Made by a program: the position numbers and the translations under genes. From an uncultured Streptococcus sp. (lineage in GTDB: Bacteria; Bacillota; Bacilli; Lactobacillales; Streptococcaceae), in assembly GCF_901875575.1 (NCBI RefSeq), contig NZ_CABFMF010000011.1, forward strand, positions 310,001-374,000: a DNA stretch of 64,000 nt, in the 5' to 3' direction. The notes below the pieces were generated by a model. That model did no database searches. It was given only the letters and a program-made list of their open reading frames with translations, and had not been told where the DNA came from. Shown piece after piece: positions 16,820 to 25,300 of this stretch (the first letter of the stretch is position 1; each line of letters begins with the position of its first letter).

Positions 16820-17536
16820 ATGAAAAAAACATACCTTGTCTTGACAGCTTTGCTAGCCTTGAGTCTAGCAGCTTGTTCACAAGAAAAAGCAAAAAATGAA
16901 GATGGCGCATCTAAGACAGAACAAACAGCTAAAGCTGATGGAACAGTCGACAGTAAATCTCAAGGAGCTGCCCAGAAAAAAGTAGAAGTGGCTAACAAAG
17001 GAGACTACTATAGCATCCAAGGGAAATACGATGAAATCATTGTAGCAAACAAACACTATCCTTTGTCGAAAGACTATAATCCTGGTGAAAATCCAATCGC
17101 AAAGGCAGAATTGGTCAAGTTAATTGCAGCCATGCAGGCAGCAGGATTCCCAATTAGTGATCACTACAGTGGCTTCAGAAGTTATGAGACCCAGAGCAGT
17201 CTTTATCAAGATTATGTTAACAAAGATGGAAAAGAAGCGGCAGATCGCTACTCTGCTCGTCCAGGATATAGTGAACACCAAACAGGATTAGCCTTTGATG
17301 TTATCGGTACAAATGGGGACTTGGTAACGGAAGAAAAGGCAGCTCAATGGCTCTTGGACCATGCAGCTGATTATGGTTTTGTAGTCCGTTATTTAAAAGG
17401 GAAAGAGAAAGAGACTGGTTATATGCCTGAAGAATGGCATCTTCGATATGTAGGAAAAGAAGCTAAAGAAATTGCAGCTAGTGGCCTCAGTTTGGAAGAG
17501 TATTTCGGCTTTGAAGGTGGAAACTATGTAGATTAA
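16820..17536 (+). CDS. Peptidoglycan LD/DD-carboxypeptidase lipoprotein (M15B, LdcB/DacB type)
   Basis: A 238-residue cell-surface zinc peptidase that trims stem peptides in peptidoglycan. Lipobox LSLAAC sets the lipidated Cys at residue 19, followed by a low-complexity linker. The VanY-like domain has SGFRSYETQ, SARPGYSEHQTGLAFDV (zinc His and Asp in SxHxxGxAxD) and EEWHLRYVG (catalytic Glu and zinc His). The pneumococcal orthologue in this place is the L,D-carboxypeptidase called LdcB or DacB; I infer the same activity. Cotranscribed with the HIT gene. Confidence 0.9.
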   Translation: MKKTYLVLTALLALSLAACSQEKAKNEDGASKTEQTAKADGTVDSKSQGAAQKKVEVANKGDYYSIQGKYDEIIVANKHYPLSKDYNPGENPIAKAELVKLIAAMQAAGFPISDHYSGFRSYETQSSLYQDYVNKDGKEAADRYSARPGYSEHQTGLAFDVIGTNGDLVTEEKAAQWLLDHAADYGFVVRYLKGKEKETGYMPEEWHLRYVGKEAKEIAASGLSLEEYFGFEGGNYVD

Positions 17537-17553
17537 AAAAACGAAGTTTTCTC

Positions 17554-17581
17554 TTGCAATTTGAGATAAATAGTGTATAAT
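17554..17581 (+). promoter_or_regulatory. Promoter of rplK-rplA
   Basis: TTGCAA (17554-17559), 16-base spacer, TATAAT (17576-17581). Confidence 0.75.
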
Positions 17582-17606
17582 AGATGGGTATGTGTAAAGC
17601 ATACTT

Positions 17607-17643
17607 GTGGGAGGTAAAAATCTTACATTACCGCCAAAACCAC
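17607..17643 (+). promoter_or_regulatory. Possible L1-type autoregulatory leader hairpin
   Basis: GTGG-GAGGTAA ... TTACCGCC-...CCAC folds into a stem just ahead of the rplK ribosome binding site. Protein L1 represses its own operon through a leader hairpin in many bacteria, and this is the right place. I have not matched it to a defined consensus. Confidence 0.4.
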
Positions 17644-17659
17644 AAAGGAGGATTTAAAA

Positions 17660-18085
17660 ATGGCTAAAAAAGTCGAAAAACTTGTAAAATTGCAAATCCC
17701 TGCTGGTAAAGCTACACCAGCTCCACCGGTTGGACCTGCTCTTGGTCAAGCTGGTATCAACATCATGGGATTCACAAAAGAGTTCAACGCTCGTACAGCT
17801 GACCAAGCTGGTATGATCATTCCAGTTGTTATCTCAGTTTACGAAGATAAATCATTTACTTTCATCACTAAAACACCACCAGCTGCTGTTCTTTTGAAAA
17901 AAGCTGCAGGTGTTGAAAAAGGATCAGGTACACCTAACAAAACTAAAGTTGCTACAGTTACTCGTGCGCAAGTACAAGAAATTGCAGAAACTAAGATGCC
18001 AGATTTGAACGCAGCGAACGTAGAGTCTGCAATGCGTATGATCGAAGGTACTGCTCGTTCTATGGGATTCACTGTTGTTGACTAA
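17660..18085 (+). CDS. rplK: 50S ribosomal protein L11
   Basis: 141 residues, the standard length. The N-terminal KLQIPAGKATPAPPVGPALGQAGINIMGF binds the GTPase-associated centre of 23S rRNA together with the C-terminal RNA-binding domain (KTPPAAVLLKKAAG, GTARSMGFTV). AAAGGAGG precedes the start. It is the first gene of the rplK-rplA operon. Confidence 0.98.
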   Translation: MAKKVEKLVKLQIPAGKATPAPPVGPALGQAGINIMGFTKEFNARTADQAGMIIPVVISVYEDKSFTFITKTPPAAVLLKKAAGVEKGSGTPNKTKVATVTRAQVQEIAETKMPDLNAANVESAMRMIEGTARSMGFTVVD

Positions 18086-18182
18086 TCAATAACATCCCCA
18101 ATAAAACCCGCAAGACTTCATCATTTCGAGAAGTGACGTGGGAGATGAAAATCGATTGAACCACTTACAAGGAGAATAGAAA

Positions 18183-18872
18183 ATGGCTAAAAAAAGCAAA
18201 CAACTTCGTGCTGCTCTTGAGAAAATCGACAGCACAAAAGCATACAGTGTAGAAGAAGCTGTAGCACTTGCAAAAGAAACTAACTTTGCAAAATTTGACG
18301 CAACTGTAGAAGTTGCTTACAACTTGAACATCGACGTTAAAAAAGCTGACCAACAAATCCGTGGAGCAATGGTATTGCCAAACGGAACTGGTAAAACTTC
18401 ACGAGTTCTTGTTTTCGCACGTGGTGCTAAAGCTGAAGAAGCAAAAGCTGCTGGTGCAGACTTTGTTGGTGAAGATGACCTTGTTGCGAAAATCAACGAT
18501 GGTTGGTTGGACTTCGACGTAGTTATCGCTACACCTGACATGATGGCTCTTGTTGGACGTCTTGGACGTGTCCTTGGACCACGTAACTTGATGCCAAACC
18601 CTAAAACTGGTACTGTAACAATGGATGTTGCAAAAGCAGTTGAAGAGTCTAAAGGTGGTAAGATTACTTACCGTGCTGACCGTGCAGGTAACGTTCAAGC
18701 AATCATCGGTAAAGTATCGTTTGAAGCTGAAAAATTGGTTGAAAACTTCAAAGCTTTCAACGAAACAATCCAAAAAGCAAAACCAGCTACAGCTAAAGGA
18801 ACTTACGTAACAAACTTGACTATCACAACTACTCAAGGTGTCGGTATCAAAGTAGATGTTAGCTCACTTTAA
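18183..18872 (+). CDS. rplA: 50S ribosomal protein L1
   Basis: 229 residues, standard length. MAKKSKQLRAALEKID, the GLGRVLGPRNLMPNPKTGTVT segment (about residues 124-145) and TYRADRAGNVQAIIGK are diagnostic. It forms the L1 stalk of the large subunit that moves deacylated tRNA out of the E site. It lies 97 bases after rplK; that gap contains a possible stem (ACTTCATCATTTCGAGAAGT) but no promoter that I can see. A bidirectional terminator follows. Confidence 0.98.
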   Translation: MAKKSKQLRAALEKIDSTKAYSVEEAVALAKETNFAKFDATVEVAYNLNIDVKKADQQIRGAMVLPNGTGKTSRVLVFARGAKAEEAKAAGADFVGEDDLVAKINDGWLDFDVVIATPDMMALVGRLGRVLGPRNLMPNPKTGTVTMDVAKAVEESKGGKITYRADRAGNVQAIIGKVSFEAEKLVENFKAFNETIQKAKPATAKGTYVTNLTITTTQGVGIKVDVSSL

Positions 18873-18883
18873 TTAGTAGTTTA

Positions 18884-18917
18884 TAAAAAAACGAGTACAA
18901 AAGTGCTCGTTTTTTTA
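18884..18917. terminator. Bidirectional terminator between rplA and birA
   Basis: AAAAAAACGAGTAC/GTGCTCGTTTTTTT stem with loop AAAA. A and T runs on either side fit both converging genes. Confidence 0.88.
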
Positions 18918-18936
18918 TTCTAGTTATTTACATTTC

Positions 18937-19872
18937 TTATTCCCAAGTCTTGAGAGAGATTTCTCCGCTGTTTAACCAAATTTCTTCTCCATTATCACAT
19001 TGAACCAGGAGTTCGCCTTTTTCAGAAATATCTTTAGCAATGCCTCGGTATTCAATATTAGCTTGAATAAAGGTCACTTCTTTTCCGAGAACAAAAGACT
19101 GTTTTTTATATAAGAATAGCAGCTCTGTTTCTGGAGTTTCGAAGAAACATCGCCAAATTTCAATGATTAGGTCATTTCTTGTAATAGGTGCTGGAGTTGT
19201 AAATAGGCTTCCTGCTTTATTTTCTAATTCTTTTGGAAATTCTTTAATGGTAAAATTGATTCCAACTCCAATAATAATGTCTGTTACAAGGCCGGTTTCT
19301 ACTGATGTGGTCGCCTCTGTTAGGATCCCTCCTACCTTACGGTTTTTGTAATAGATATCATTAACCCACTTAATATCGACATCAATTAGAGTTAGATTCT
19401 TAATCGCTTTATAAACTGCCCCTGCTACTAGTAAGGTATAATAAGGTAGTTTATCATAAGTAAGGTTGGGCTTGAGGTGTAGAGTCATATAAATGCCACC
19501 TTGTGGGGAGAAGAAGGAACGTTGAAAACGACCGCGACCGGCTGTTTGATAGGATGCTAGATAGAGAGTGTTTTCCTCATATCCTAAATCTATTGCTTCT
19601 TTTGCATCAATTTGGGTTGACTTAGTTTCTGACTTAAAGTTAACTGTAATTGGGAGATTTTTCTCTATGAGGTCTGGAAGGAGAAGATCTCCATTCAATA
19701 GTTTATAGCCTCTATTTTTTATGCTATCAATTTCAATCCCTTCTTGTTGTAGGCGTTTGATAGCTTTCCAAACAGATGTTCGACTTAAAGAAAGTTCTTC
19801 AGCAATTTTTTCTCCGCTAATATAGTCATTATGTTGTACTAGGATTTGGTAGACTGCTTGATAGGATTTCAT
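18937..19872 (-). CDS. birA: Biotin--[acetyl-CoA-carboxylase] ligase / biotin repressor BirA
   Basis: 311 residues. An N-terminal winged helix (about 1-65, SGEKIAEELSLSRTSVWKAIKRLQQEGIEI) precedes the catalytic domain with the biotinyl-AMP loop GRGRFQRSFFSPQGG (about residues 113-127) and KWVNDIYYKNRKVGGILTE. It activates biotin with ATP and attaches it to the biotin carrier protein of acetyl-CoA carboxylase; the HTH suggests it also represses biotin genes. In pneumococcus I remember the raffinose operon between birA and the next gene; here the two are adjacent and divergent. Confidence 0.95.
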   Translation of the reverse strand: MKSYQAVYQILVQHNDYISGEKIAEELSLSRTSVWKAIKRLQQEGIEIDSIKNRGYKLLNGDLLLPDLIEKNLPITVNFKSETKSTQIDAKEAIDLGYEENTLYLASYQTAGRGRFQRSFFSPQGGIYMTLHLKPNLTYDKLPYYTLLVAGAVYKAIKNLTLIDVDIKWVNDIYYKNRKVGGILTEATTSVETGLVTDIIIGVGINFTIKEFPKELENKAGSLFTTPAPITRNDLIIEIWRCFFETPETELLFLYKKQSFVLGKEVTFIQANIEYRGIAKDISEKGELLVQCDNGEEIWLNSGEISLKTWE

Positions 19873-20176
19873 TGTTTTTCCTTTACTCTATTCTATAAAT
19901 AGTTAATTTCGAGCTATTAGTAGTGATAGTTCTTTTTCAAAACTATAATCTGACTTTAGTATTATTGTACCACATAGCTCTAGTTTATTGATAAAAATTA
20001 TAAGACAATCTAATGAAATCTACCGTATTGTTAAAAAATTAAAAACTTCCTCTAAAAATTAACTATTTTTGCTTTAGCAAACGTTTCCCATGTTTTCAAA
20101 TGCTAAAAAAAGTGGTAAAATATAGGGTAGCTTACTATTTATCTGAATCAAATGATTTAGAGAGAAAGGATTTGCT
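19873..20176. other. Divergent intergenic region birA / tacL-like gene
   Basis: About 300 bases, AT-rich, with no ORF. The rightward gene has an extended -10 TGGTAAAAT (20113-20121) and the ribosome binding site GAGAAAGGA. Several short inverted repeats are present but none matches a known operator confidently. Confidence 0.5.
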
Positions 20177-21370
20177 TTGAAATCAATAGGCTTATTTGAA
20201 AAGCTAAAAGGGTTGTCTAATAAAGAGTTTGTTCTATTAGGAGTTATACTCAGTATCTTTTTACCCTTTTATCTTTTTGTAATTGTATTCTGTTTATATA
20301 TTATTTCTTTAATTTTTACAGGAGACATGAAAACGATTCTTCAGAGAATGGGCGAGCATCCAATGCTTCTCCTTTTTCTTGCTTATAGTACCGCTATTTC
20401 GACATTTGCACAAAATTGGACGGGACTTCTAGCCTCAGTTGCAATTATTCTATTTACCATTTTCTATTTACACTATCAGTCTCTTTTATCGCATAAATTC
20501 TTTAGATTCATTTTAGAGTTTATTTTATTGGGGAGTGTTTTATCAGCTGCTTTTGCGAGTTTAGAGCATTTTCAAATTGTGAAGAAATTTAACTACGCTT
20601 TTCTGTCACCCAATATGCAGGTTTGGCATCAGAATCGAGCAGAAGTTACCTTCTTTAATCCTAATTATTATGGTATTATTTGTTGCTTCTGCATTATGAT
20701 TGCCTTTTACCTTTTTACTACGACCAAGTTGAATTGGTTGAGAATCTTTTGTGTGCTAGCAGGGTTTGCTAATCTCTTTGGATTGAATTTTACCCAAAAT
20801 CGTACGGCTTTTCCAGCTATTATTGCAGGAGCTATCATTTACCTATTCACTACAATTAAAAACTGGCGTGCCTTTTGGCTGAGTATAGGTGTCTTTGCTA
20901 TTGGTCTGAGCTTCCTATTTTCAAGTGATCTTGGAGTAAGGATGGGAACCTTGGATTCATCAATGGAAGAACGGATTTCAATTTGGGATGCTGGAATGGC
21001 TTTGTTCAAGCAAAATCCATTTTGGGGCGAGGGACCATTGACCTATATGCACTCTTATCCTAGGATAGGGGCTCCTTATCATGAACATGCTCATAGCCTA
21101 TATATCGATACAATTTTAAGTTATGGAGTTGTAGGAACTATTTTATTGGTTCTTTCTTCTATCAAGCCAGTTCGACTAATGATGGATATGAGCCAAGAGG
21201 AGGGGAAACGTCCTATTATAGGTCTTTATTTATCCTTCCTAACAGTGGTTGCTGTCCATGGCATCTTTGATTTAGCCCTCTTCTGGATTCAGTCAGGTTT
21301 TATTTTCTTATTGGTCATGTGCAGTCTTCCCTTAGAACATAGAACCTTGTCTACTGATATGATTGATTAA
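20177..21370 (+). CDS. tacL: O-antigen ligase-family membrane protein, probable lipoteichoic acid ligase TacL (RafX)
   Basis: A 397-residue polytopic membrane protein of the Wzy/WaaL superfamily with about 10-12 hydrophobic segments. A large outside loop before the C-terminal helices contains PFWGEGPLTYMHSYPRIGAPYHEHAHSLYIDTILSYG, the typical Wzy_C catalytic region with conserved His. In pneumococcus the homologue near birA is RafX/TacL, which attaches teichoic acid chains to the glycolipid anchor to make lipoteichoic acid. I assign this by family and neighbourhood from memory. The start at 20177 reads TTG (TTTGCTTTGAAATCA) with GAGAAAGGA upstream. A terminator follows. Confidence 0.7.
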   Translation: MKSIGLFEKLKGLSNKEFVLLGVILSIFLPFYLFVIVFCLYIISLIFTGDMKTILQRMGEHPMLLLFLAYSTAISTFAQNWTGLLASVAIILFTIFYLHYQSLLSHKFFRFILEFILLGSVLSAAFASLEHFQIVKKFNYAFLSPNMQVWHQNRAEVTFFNPNYYGIICCFCIMIAFYLFTTTKLNWLRIFCVLAGFANLFGLNFTQNRTAFPAIIAGAIIYLFTTIKNWRAFWLSIGVFAIGLSFLFSSDLGVRMGTLDSSMEERISIWDAGMALFKQNPFWGEGPLTYMHSYPRIGAPYHEHAHSLYIDTILSYGVVGTILLVLSSIKPVRLMMDMSQEEGKRPIIGLYLSFLTVVAVHGIFDLALFWIQSGFIFLLVMCSLPLEHRTLSTDMID

Positions 21371-21384
21371 TTTTAGAGGATTGT

Positions 21385-21414
21385 AACCTTCTGTCTTTGG
21401 CAGGAGGTTTTTTG
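21385..21414 (+). terminator. Terminator of the tacL-like gene
   Basis: AACCTTCTG/CAGGAGGTT stem with loop TCTTTGG, then TTTT. Confidence 0.8.
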
Positions 21415-21423
21415 TATAGAAAA

Positions 21424-21445
21424 ACTATTTCTAAATCGAAATAGT
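21424..21445. promoter_or_regulatory. Candidate MarR operator 1
   Basis: Perfect 8-base inverted repeat ACTATTTC-N6-GAAATAGT that touches the -35 box of the MarR gene promoter. The core ATTTC-N6-GAAAT is repeated at 21484-21499. Confidence 0.6.
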
Positions 21446-21473
21446 TGACAGTTGGAATGACAAGTGTTACAAT
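21445..21473 (+). promoter_or_regulatory. Promoter of the MarR gene
   Basis: TTGACA (21445-21450), 17-base spacer, TACAAT (21468-21473). Confidence 0.85.
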
Positions 21474-21483
21474 GATTTTATTC

Positions 21484-21499
21484 ATTTCGGTATAGAAAT
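21484..21499. promoter_or_regulatory. Candidate MarR operator 2
   Basis: ATTTC-GGTATA-GAAAT, the same half-sites and spacing as operator 1, placed just after the predicted transcription start and before the ribosome binding site TGGAGG. Confidence 0.55.
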
Positions 21500-21513
21500 A
21501 AATTGGAGGTATC

Positions 21514-21957
21514 ATGAGAGATAGTCATTTGGTCGCCCATCATATTCGTTTGTTGAATGGAAGGATTTTTCAAAAGTTACTTAGTCGGGATCCTGAAGCT
21601 CTTTATCGGAGTGAGCAGGGCAAGATTCTCACTGTTCTATGGAATAGTGAGACAGGCTGTGCAACTGCGACAGATATTGCTCTGGCAACTGGGCTTGCTA
21701 ATAATACGCTAACGACTATGATAAAAAAGCTAGAGGAAAAAAATCTTGTGACAGTTAGTCCATGTGGTTTAGATAAACGAAAAAAATATCTAGTCTTGAC
21801 AGACTTGGGATGGTCGCAGCAAGAAGTAAGTGACCGTGTTAGTCGAGAATTAGACGCTATTTACTACAAGGGATTCTCAGATAAAGAAATAGAGCAGTTC
21901 GAAGATTTTCAGGAACGGATATTGGCTAATTTGAAAGAGAAGGAAAATGAGGATTAG
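21514..21957 (+). CDS. MarR-family transcriptional regulator
   Basis: 147 residues with the MarR winged helix: ATDIALATGLANNTLTTMIKKLEEKNLVTVSPCGLDKRKKYLVLTDLG (about 49-96), including the DKRKK wing. It dimerises through terminal helices and normally represses a nearby gene set. Two inverted repeats bracket its own promoter. The downstream genes are a broken SnoaL-like gene, which starts 3 bases after its stop, and a quaternary amine transporter; one transcript could cover all of them. Confidence 0.93.
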   Translation: MRDSHLVAHHIRLLNGRIFQKLLSRDPEALYRSEQGKILTVLWNSETGCATATDIALATGLANNTLTTMIKKLEEKNLVTVSPCGLDKRKKYLVLTDLGWSQQEVSDRVSRELDAIYYKGFSDKEIEQFEDFQERILANLKEKENED

Positions 21958-21960
21958 AAT

Positions 21961-22723
21961 ATGTCCAAACAACTTGAAAATGTACAAAATCTATACATTC
22001 ATGCTATTCAAGACGGACGAGTTGCTGAGGCTCAAGCCCAGTCTGTAGGGGAACCTATATCCAACATTCGACAGGTGTGCCTGAAGGGAAAGAAGGATTT
22101 GCAGCTTCTTTGCAAATTTCTTCGAGGGCCATCCAGAGCGTGAGATGAAGATTGTTCGCACTATTGAGGATGGCAATCTGGTCTTTGTTCATGTTCATCA
22201 ATATCTGAATGGTGGAGAAGCTCAATGGGTGACGACGGATACTTTCCGTGCGGATGAGAATGATCGTATCGTGGAGCATTGGAATGTCATTGACTACTAT
22301 CTAACACCTGAAAATGGCCAGTTAGATCAGATTTTTGGTGATTTTGAGATCACGGATTTGAATAAGACAGCAGAAAATAAAAAGTTGGTTCGCCGTTTCT
22401 TGACAGAAATTTTCCAAAATGGGGAACTAGAGCAGTGGAGTGATTATGTGGCAGAGGATCTGATTCAGCATAATCATGAAATTGGGCAAGGAAGAGATGC
22501 ATATAAAAACTATGTAGTCTAACACGGGGGCACTTTTGACTTTGTTTTCCAACTCTTAGGACAAGGAAACTATGTGGTTAGTTATGGTCAGATTCAGATT
22601 GATGGTGTTGCATATGCCAAGTACGATATCTTCCGTATAGAAAACGGGGAAATTGTAGAGCATTGGGATAATAAGGAAGTTATGCCTAAGGTAGAATACT
22701 TGACCAACCGAGGCAAGTTTTAA
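21961..22723 (+). pseudogene. SnoaL/NTF2-like polyketide cyclase-family gene, broken
   Basis: The reading frame can be followed from MSKQLENVQNLYIHAIQDGR to LTNRGKF, about 254 codons when repaired, but it is damaged three times. One base appears missing near 22052 (GAA-CCTATATCCAACAT should read E-A-Y-I-Q-H) and another near 22107 (GCAGCTTCTTTGCAAAT should read A-A-F-F-A-N). Two single losses match the observed shift between the frame opening at 21961 and that of 22145-22522. An in-frame TAA at 22520-22522 then interrupts N-Y-V-V-*-H-G-G-T-F. Two SnoaL-like halves are visible. The intact homologue between MarR and proV in pneumococcus has no known function. Confidence 0.88.
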
Positions 22724-22737
22724 ATTGAGGATACAGA

Positions 22738-23466
22738 ATGATTGAATACAAGAATGTAGCTTTACGTTATACAGAAAAAGATGTCTTGAGAGATGTCAGT
22801 TTACGGATTGAGAATGGGGAGTTCATGGTTTTAGTTGGACCTTCTGGCTCAGGTAAGACAACCATGCTTAAGATGATTAACCGTCTCTTGGAACCAACTG
22901 ATGGAAATATTTATATGGATGGCAAGCGCATTAAAGACTATGATGAGCGTGAGCTTCGTCTCTCTACTGGTTATGTTTTACAGGCCATTGCTCTCTTTCC
23001 CAATCTAACGGTTGCGGAAAATATTGCCCTGATTCCTGAGATGAAGGGCTGGACTAAGGAAGAAATTGCGAAGAAAACTGAAGAGTTTTTGGCTAAGGTT
23101 GGTTTACCAGTAGCTGAGTATGGGCATAGACTTCCAAGTGAATTATCTGGTGGAGAACAGCAACGGGTTGGTATTGTCCGTGCTATGATTGGTCAGCCTA
23201 AGATTCTCCTCATGGATGAACCTTTTTCAGCCTTGGATGCTATCTCGAGAAAACAGTTGCAGGTTCTGACTAAAGAATTGCATAAAGAGTTTGGGATGAC
23301 AACTATTTTTGTGACCCATGATACGGATGAAGCTCTGAAATTGGCGGACCGTATTGCTGTTTTGCAGGATGGAGAGATTCGTCAGGTGGCGAATCCTGAG
23401 ACCATTTTAAAAGCTCCTGCCACAGACTTTGTTGCAGATTTGTTTGGAGGTAGTGTTCATGACTAA
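22738..23466 (+). CDS. proV: Quaternary amine/choline ABC transporter ATP-binding protein (ProV/OpuCA type)
   Basis: 242 residues. Walker A GPSGSGKTT (about 33-41), Q-loop VLQAIALFP, signature LSGGEQQR (about 136-143), Walker B ILLMDEPFSALD and the switch His in FVTHDTDEA are all intact. It lacks the C-terminal CBS domains seen in osmoregulated OpuA-type ATPases, so it may not be an ionic-strength sensor. The next gene, a permease fused to the binding domain, overlaps its end by 8 bases. In pneumococcus this pair is annotated as a choline or glycine betaine importer; the substrate here is inferred. Confidence 0.9.
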   Translation: MIEYKNVALRYTEKDVLRDVSLRIENGEFMVLVGPSGSGKTTMLKMINRLLEPTDGNIYMDGKRIKDYDERELRLSTGYVLQAIALFPNLTVAENIALIPEMKGWTKEEIAKKTEEFLAKVGLPVAEYGHRLPSELSGGEQQRVGIVRAMIGQPKILLMDEPFSALDAISRKQLQVLTKELHKEFGMTTIFVTHDTDEALKLADRIAVLQDGEIRQVANPETILKAPATDFVADLFGGSVHD

Positions 23467-24979
23467 TTTAATTGCAACTTTTCAGGATCGTTTTAGTGAT
23501 TGGTTGACAGCACTATCTCAACATTTGCAGTTGTCACTTTTGACCCTGTTACTAGCTATTTTTATCGCGATTCCTTTGGCTGTTTATCTTCGCTATCATG
23601 AGAAGTTGGCAGATTGGATCTTGCAGATTGCAGGGATTTTCCAGACTATTCCGTCTCTAGCCTTGTTGGGGCTCTTTATCCCCTTGATGGGAATTGGGAC
23701 CTTGCCAGCTTTGACAGCTCTTGTGATTTATGCGATTTTCCCGATTTTGCAAAATACCATCACTGGGCTGAAGGGAATTGATCCGAGTCTGCAAGAGGCT
23801 GGGATTGCCTTTGGGATGACCAGATGGGAGAGGCTCAAGAAGTTTGAAATTCCACTTGCCATGCCTGTTATGATGTCTGGGATTCGGACAGCAGCTGTTT
23901 TGATTATCGGTACGGCAACCTTGGCGGCCTTGATTGGTGCAGGGGGACTAGGTTCCTTTATCCTCTTGGGAATCGACCGTAATAATGCCAGTCTGATTTT
24001 GATTGGGGCACTTTCTTCTGCAGTGCTGGCCATTGCCTTTAACTTCCTACTAAAAGTGATGGAAAAAGCAAAATTGCGGACGATTTTCTCTGGTTTTGCC
24101 TTGGTTACAATATTACTTGGTATATCTTATAGTCCAGCCCTCTTGGCTCAAAAAGAGAAAGAAAACTTGGTTATTGCTGGGAAATTGGGTCCAGAACCAG
24201 AAATTTTGGCCAATATGTATAAATTGCTGATTGAAGAAAATACCAGTATGACTGCGACTGTTAAACCGAATTTTGGGAAAACAAGTTTCCTCTATGAAGC
24301 TCTGAAAAAAGGCGATATTGACATCTATCCTGAATTTACTGGTACGGTGACTGAAAGTTTGCTTCAGCCATCACCTAAAGTGAGTCACGAGCCAGAGCAG
24401 GTTTATCAGGTGGCGCGTGAAGGTATTGCCAAACAGGATCATCTAGCCTATCTAAAACCCATGTCTTATCAAAATACCTACGCTGTAGCTGTTCCGAAAA
24501 AGATTGCTCAAGAATATGGCTTGAAGACCATTTCGGACTTGAAAAAAGTGGAAGGACAGCTGAAGGCAGGCTTTACACTTGAGTTTAATGACCGTGAAGA
24601 TGGCAATAAGGGCTTGCAATCAATGTATGGTCTCAATCTTAATGTGGCAACCATGGAACCAGCCCTTCGCTATCAGGCTATTCAGTCAGGGGATATTCAA
24701 ATTACGGACGCTTATTCAACTGATGCGGAATTAGCGCGTTATGATTTACAGATCTTGGAAGATGACAAGCAACTCTTCCCACCTTATCAAGGGGCTCCAT
24801 TGATGAAAGAAGCTCTTCTCAAGAAACATCCAGAGTTGGAAACAGTTCTCAATAAATTGGCTGGTAAAATTACTGAAAGCCAGATGAGCCAGCTTAATTA
24901 TCAAGTGGGTGTAGAAGGCAAGTCAGCAGAACAAGTAGCCAAGGAATTTCTGCAAGAACAAGGTTTGTTGAAGAAATAG
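23459..24979 (+). CDS. proWX: Fused permease/substrate-binding protein of quaternary amine ABC transporter (ProWX)
   Basis: 506 residues from the ATG at 23459, which overlaps the proV stop (ATGACTAA) and has GGAGG upstream. The N-terminal half (about 1-210) is a BPD-type permease with six hydrophobic segments and the EAA loop (LQEAGIAFGMTRWERLKKFEIPLAMP). A further membrane segment (about 210-230) leads to an extracellular OpuAC domain (about 235-506, with KLGPEPEILANMYKLLIEE and DAYSTDAELARYDL). Such fusions tether the binding domain to the transporter. With ProV it forms a complete importer for choline-like compounds, which mitis-group species need for teichoic acid decoration. Confidence 0.9.
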   Translation: MTNLIATFQDRFSDWLTALSQHLQLSLLTLLLAIFIAIPLAVYLRYHEKLADWILQIAGIFQTIPSLALLGLFIPLMGIGTLPALTALVIYAIFPILQNTITGLKGIDPSLQEAGIAFGMTRWERLKKFEIPLAMPVMMSGIRTAAVLIIGTATLAALIGAGGLGSFILLGIDRNNASLILIGALSSAVLAIAFNFLLKVMEKAKLRTIFSGFALVTILLGISYSPALLAQKEKENLVIAGKLGPEPEILANMYKLLIEENTSMTATVKPNFGKTSFLYEALKKGDIDIYPEFTGTVTESLLQPSPKVSHEPEQVYQVAREGIAKQDHLAYLKPMSYQNTYAVAVPKKIAQEYGLKTISDLKKVEGQLKAGFTLEFNDREDGNKGLQSMYGLNLNVATMEPALRYQAIQSGDIQITDAYSTDAELARYDLQILEDDKQLFPPYQGAPLMKEALLKKHPELETVLNKLAGKITESQMSQLNYQVGVEGKSAEQVAKEFLQEQGLLKK

Positions 24980-25026
24980 CTTGAAAATGTCAAACTCAAC
25001 TTTGTTAAACGACCATATAGAAAACT

Positions 25027-25054
25027 GCTCAGACAATGTTGTCTGGGCTTTTTT
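25027..25054 (+). terminator. Terminator after proWX
   Basis: GCTCAGACAA-TG-TTGTCTGGGC followed by six T. Confidence 0.88.
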
Positions 25055-25138
25055 GGTGTCAGAATTAATGATTTTCATTTTTAAATGGAAAATAAGAGGA
25101 AATTTTAATGATTTTCTAAAATTTTACTGTAAATACAC

Positions 25139-25166
25139 TTGACTATTCATAAAATAGGTGTATAAT
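25139..25166 (+). promoter_or_regulatory. Promoter of the ECF transporter operon
   Basis: TTGACT (25139-25144), 16-base spacer, TATAAT (25161-25166). The first codon is 150 bases further on, leaving a long leader. Confidence 0.75.
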
Positions 25167-25189
25167 GTGTTGTGAACTACTTAACAAAT

Positions 25190-25300
25190 AAAGATTTCCA
25201 GCTCATGTCGACTAAGGATGGAAATCTTGTGTATAGACAGTTCAGTAGATATATAATAGAGCGTTGCGTCCGAAAGTCTATCCAGACACGGCTCTTTAAA
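25190..25300 (+). promoter_or_regulatory. Structured 5' leader of the ECF operon, possible riboswitch or other RNA switch
   Basis: Two stems are plain: AAGATTTCC ... GGAAATCTT (9 base pairs, about 25192-25229) enclosing a 20-base loop region, and AGAGC ... GCTCT (about 25258-25295) enclosing GTTGCGTCC...CAGACACG. I compared it by eye with TPP, FMN, cobalamin, THF, purine and preQ1 classes and found no match. No terminator with a T run is seen before the coding region; the last stem ends about 15 bases before the ribosome binding site. Confidence 0.4.

Noticed and set aside
25190..25300. Assignment of the ECF leader to preQ1-II, THF, TPP or purine riboswitches
   Set aside because: Conserved core bases of each class were not found by eye. 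It is left as an unassigned structured leader.
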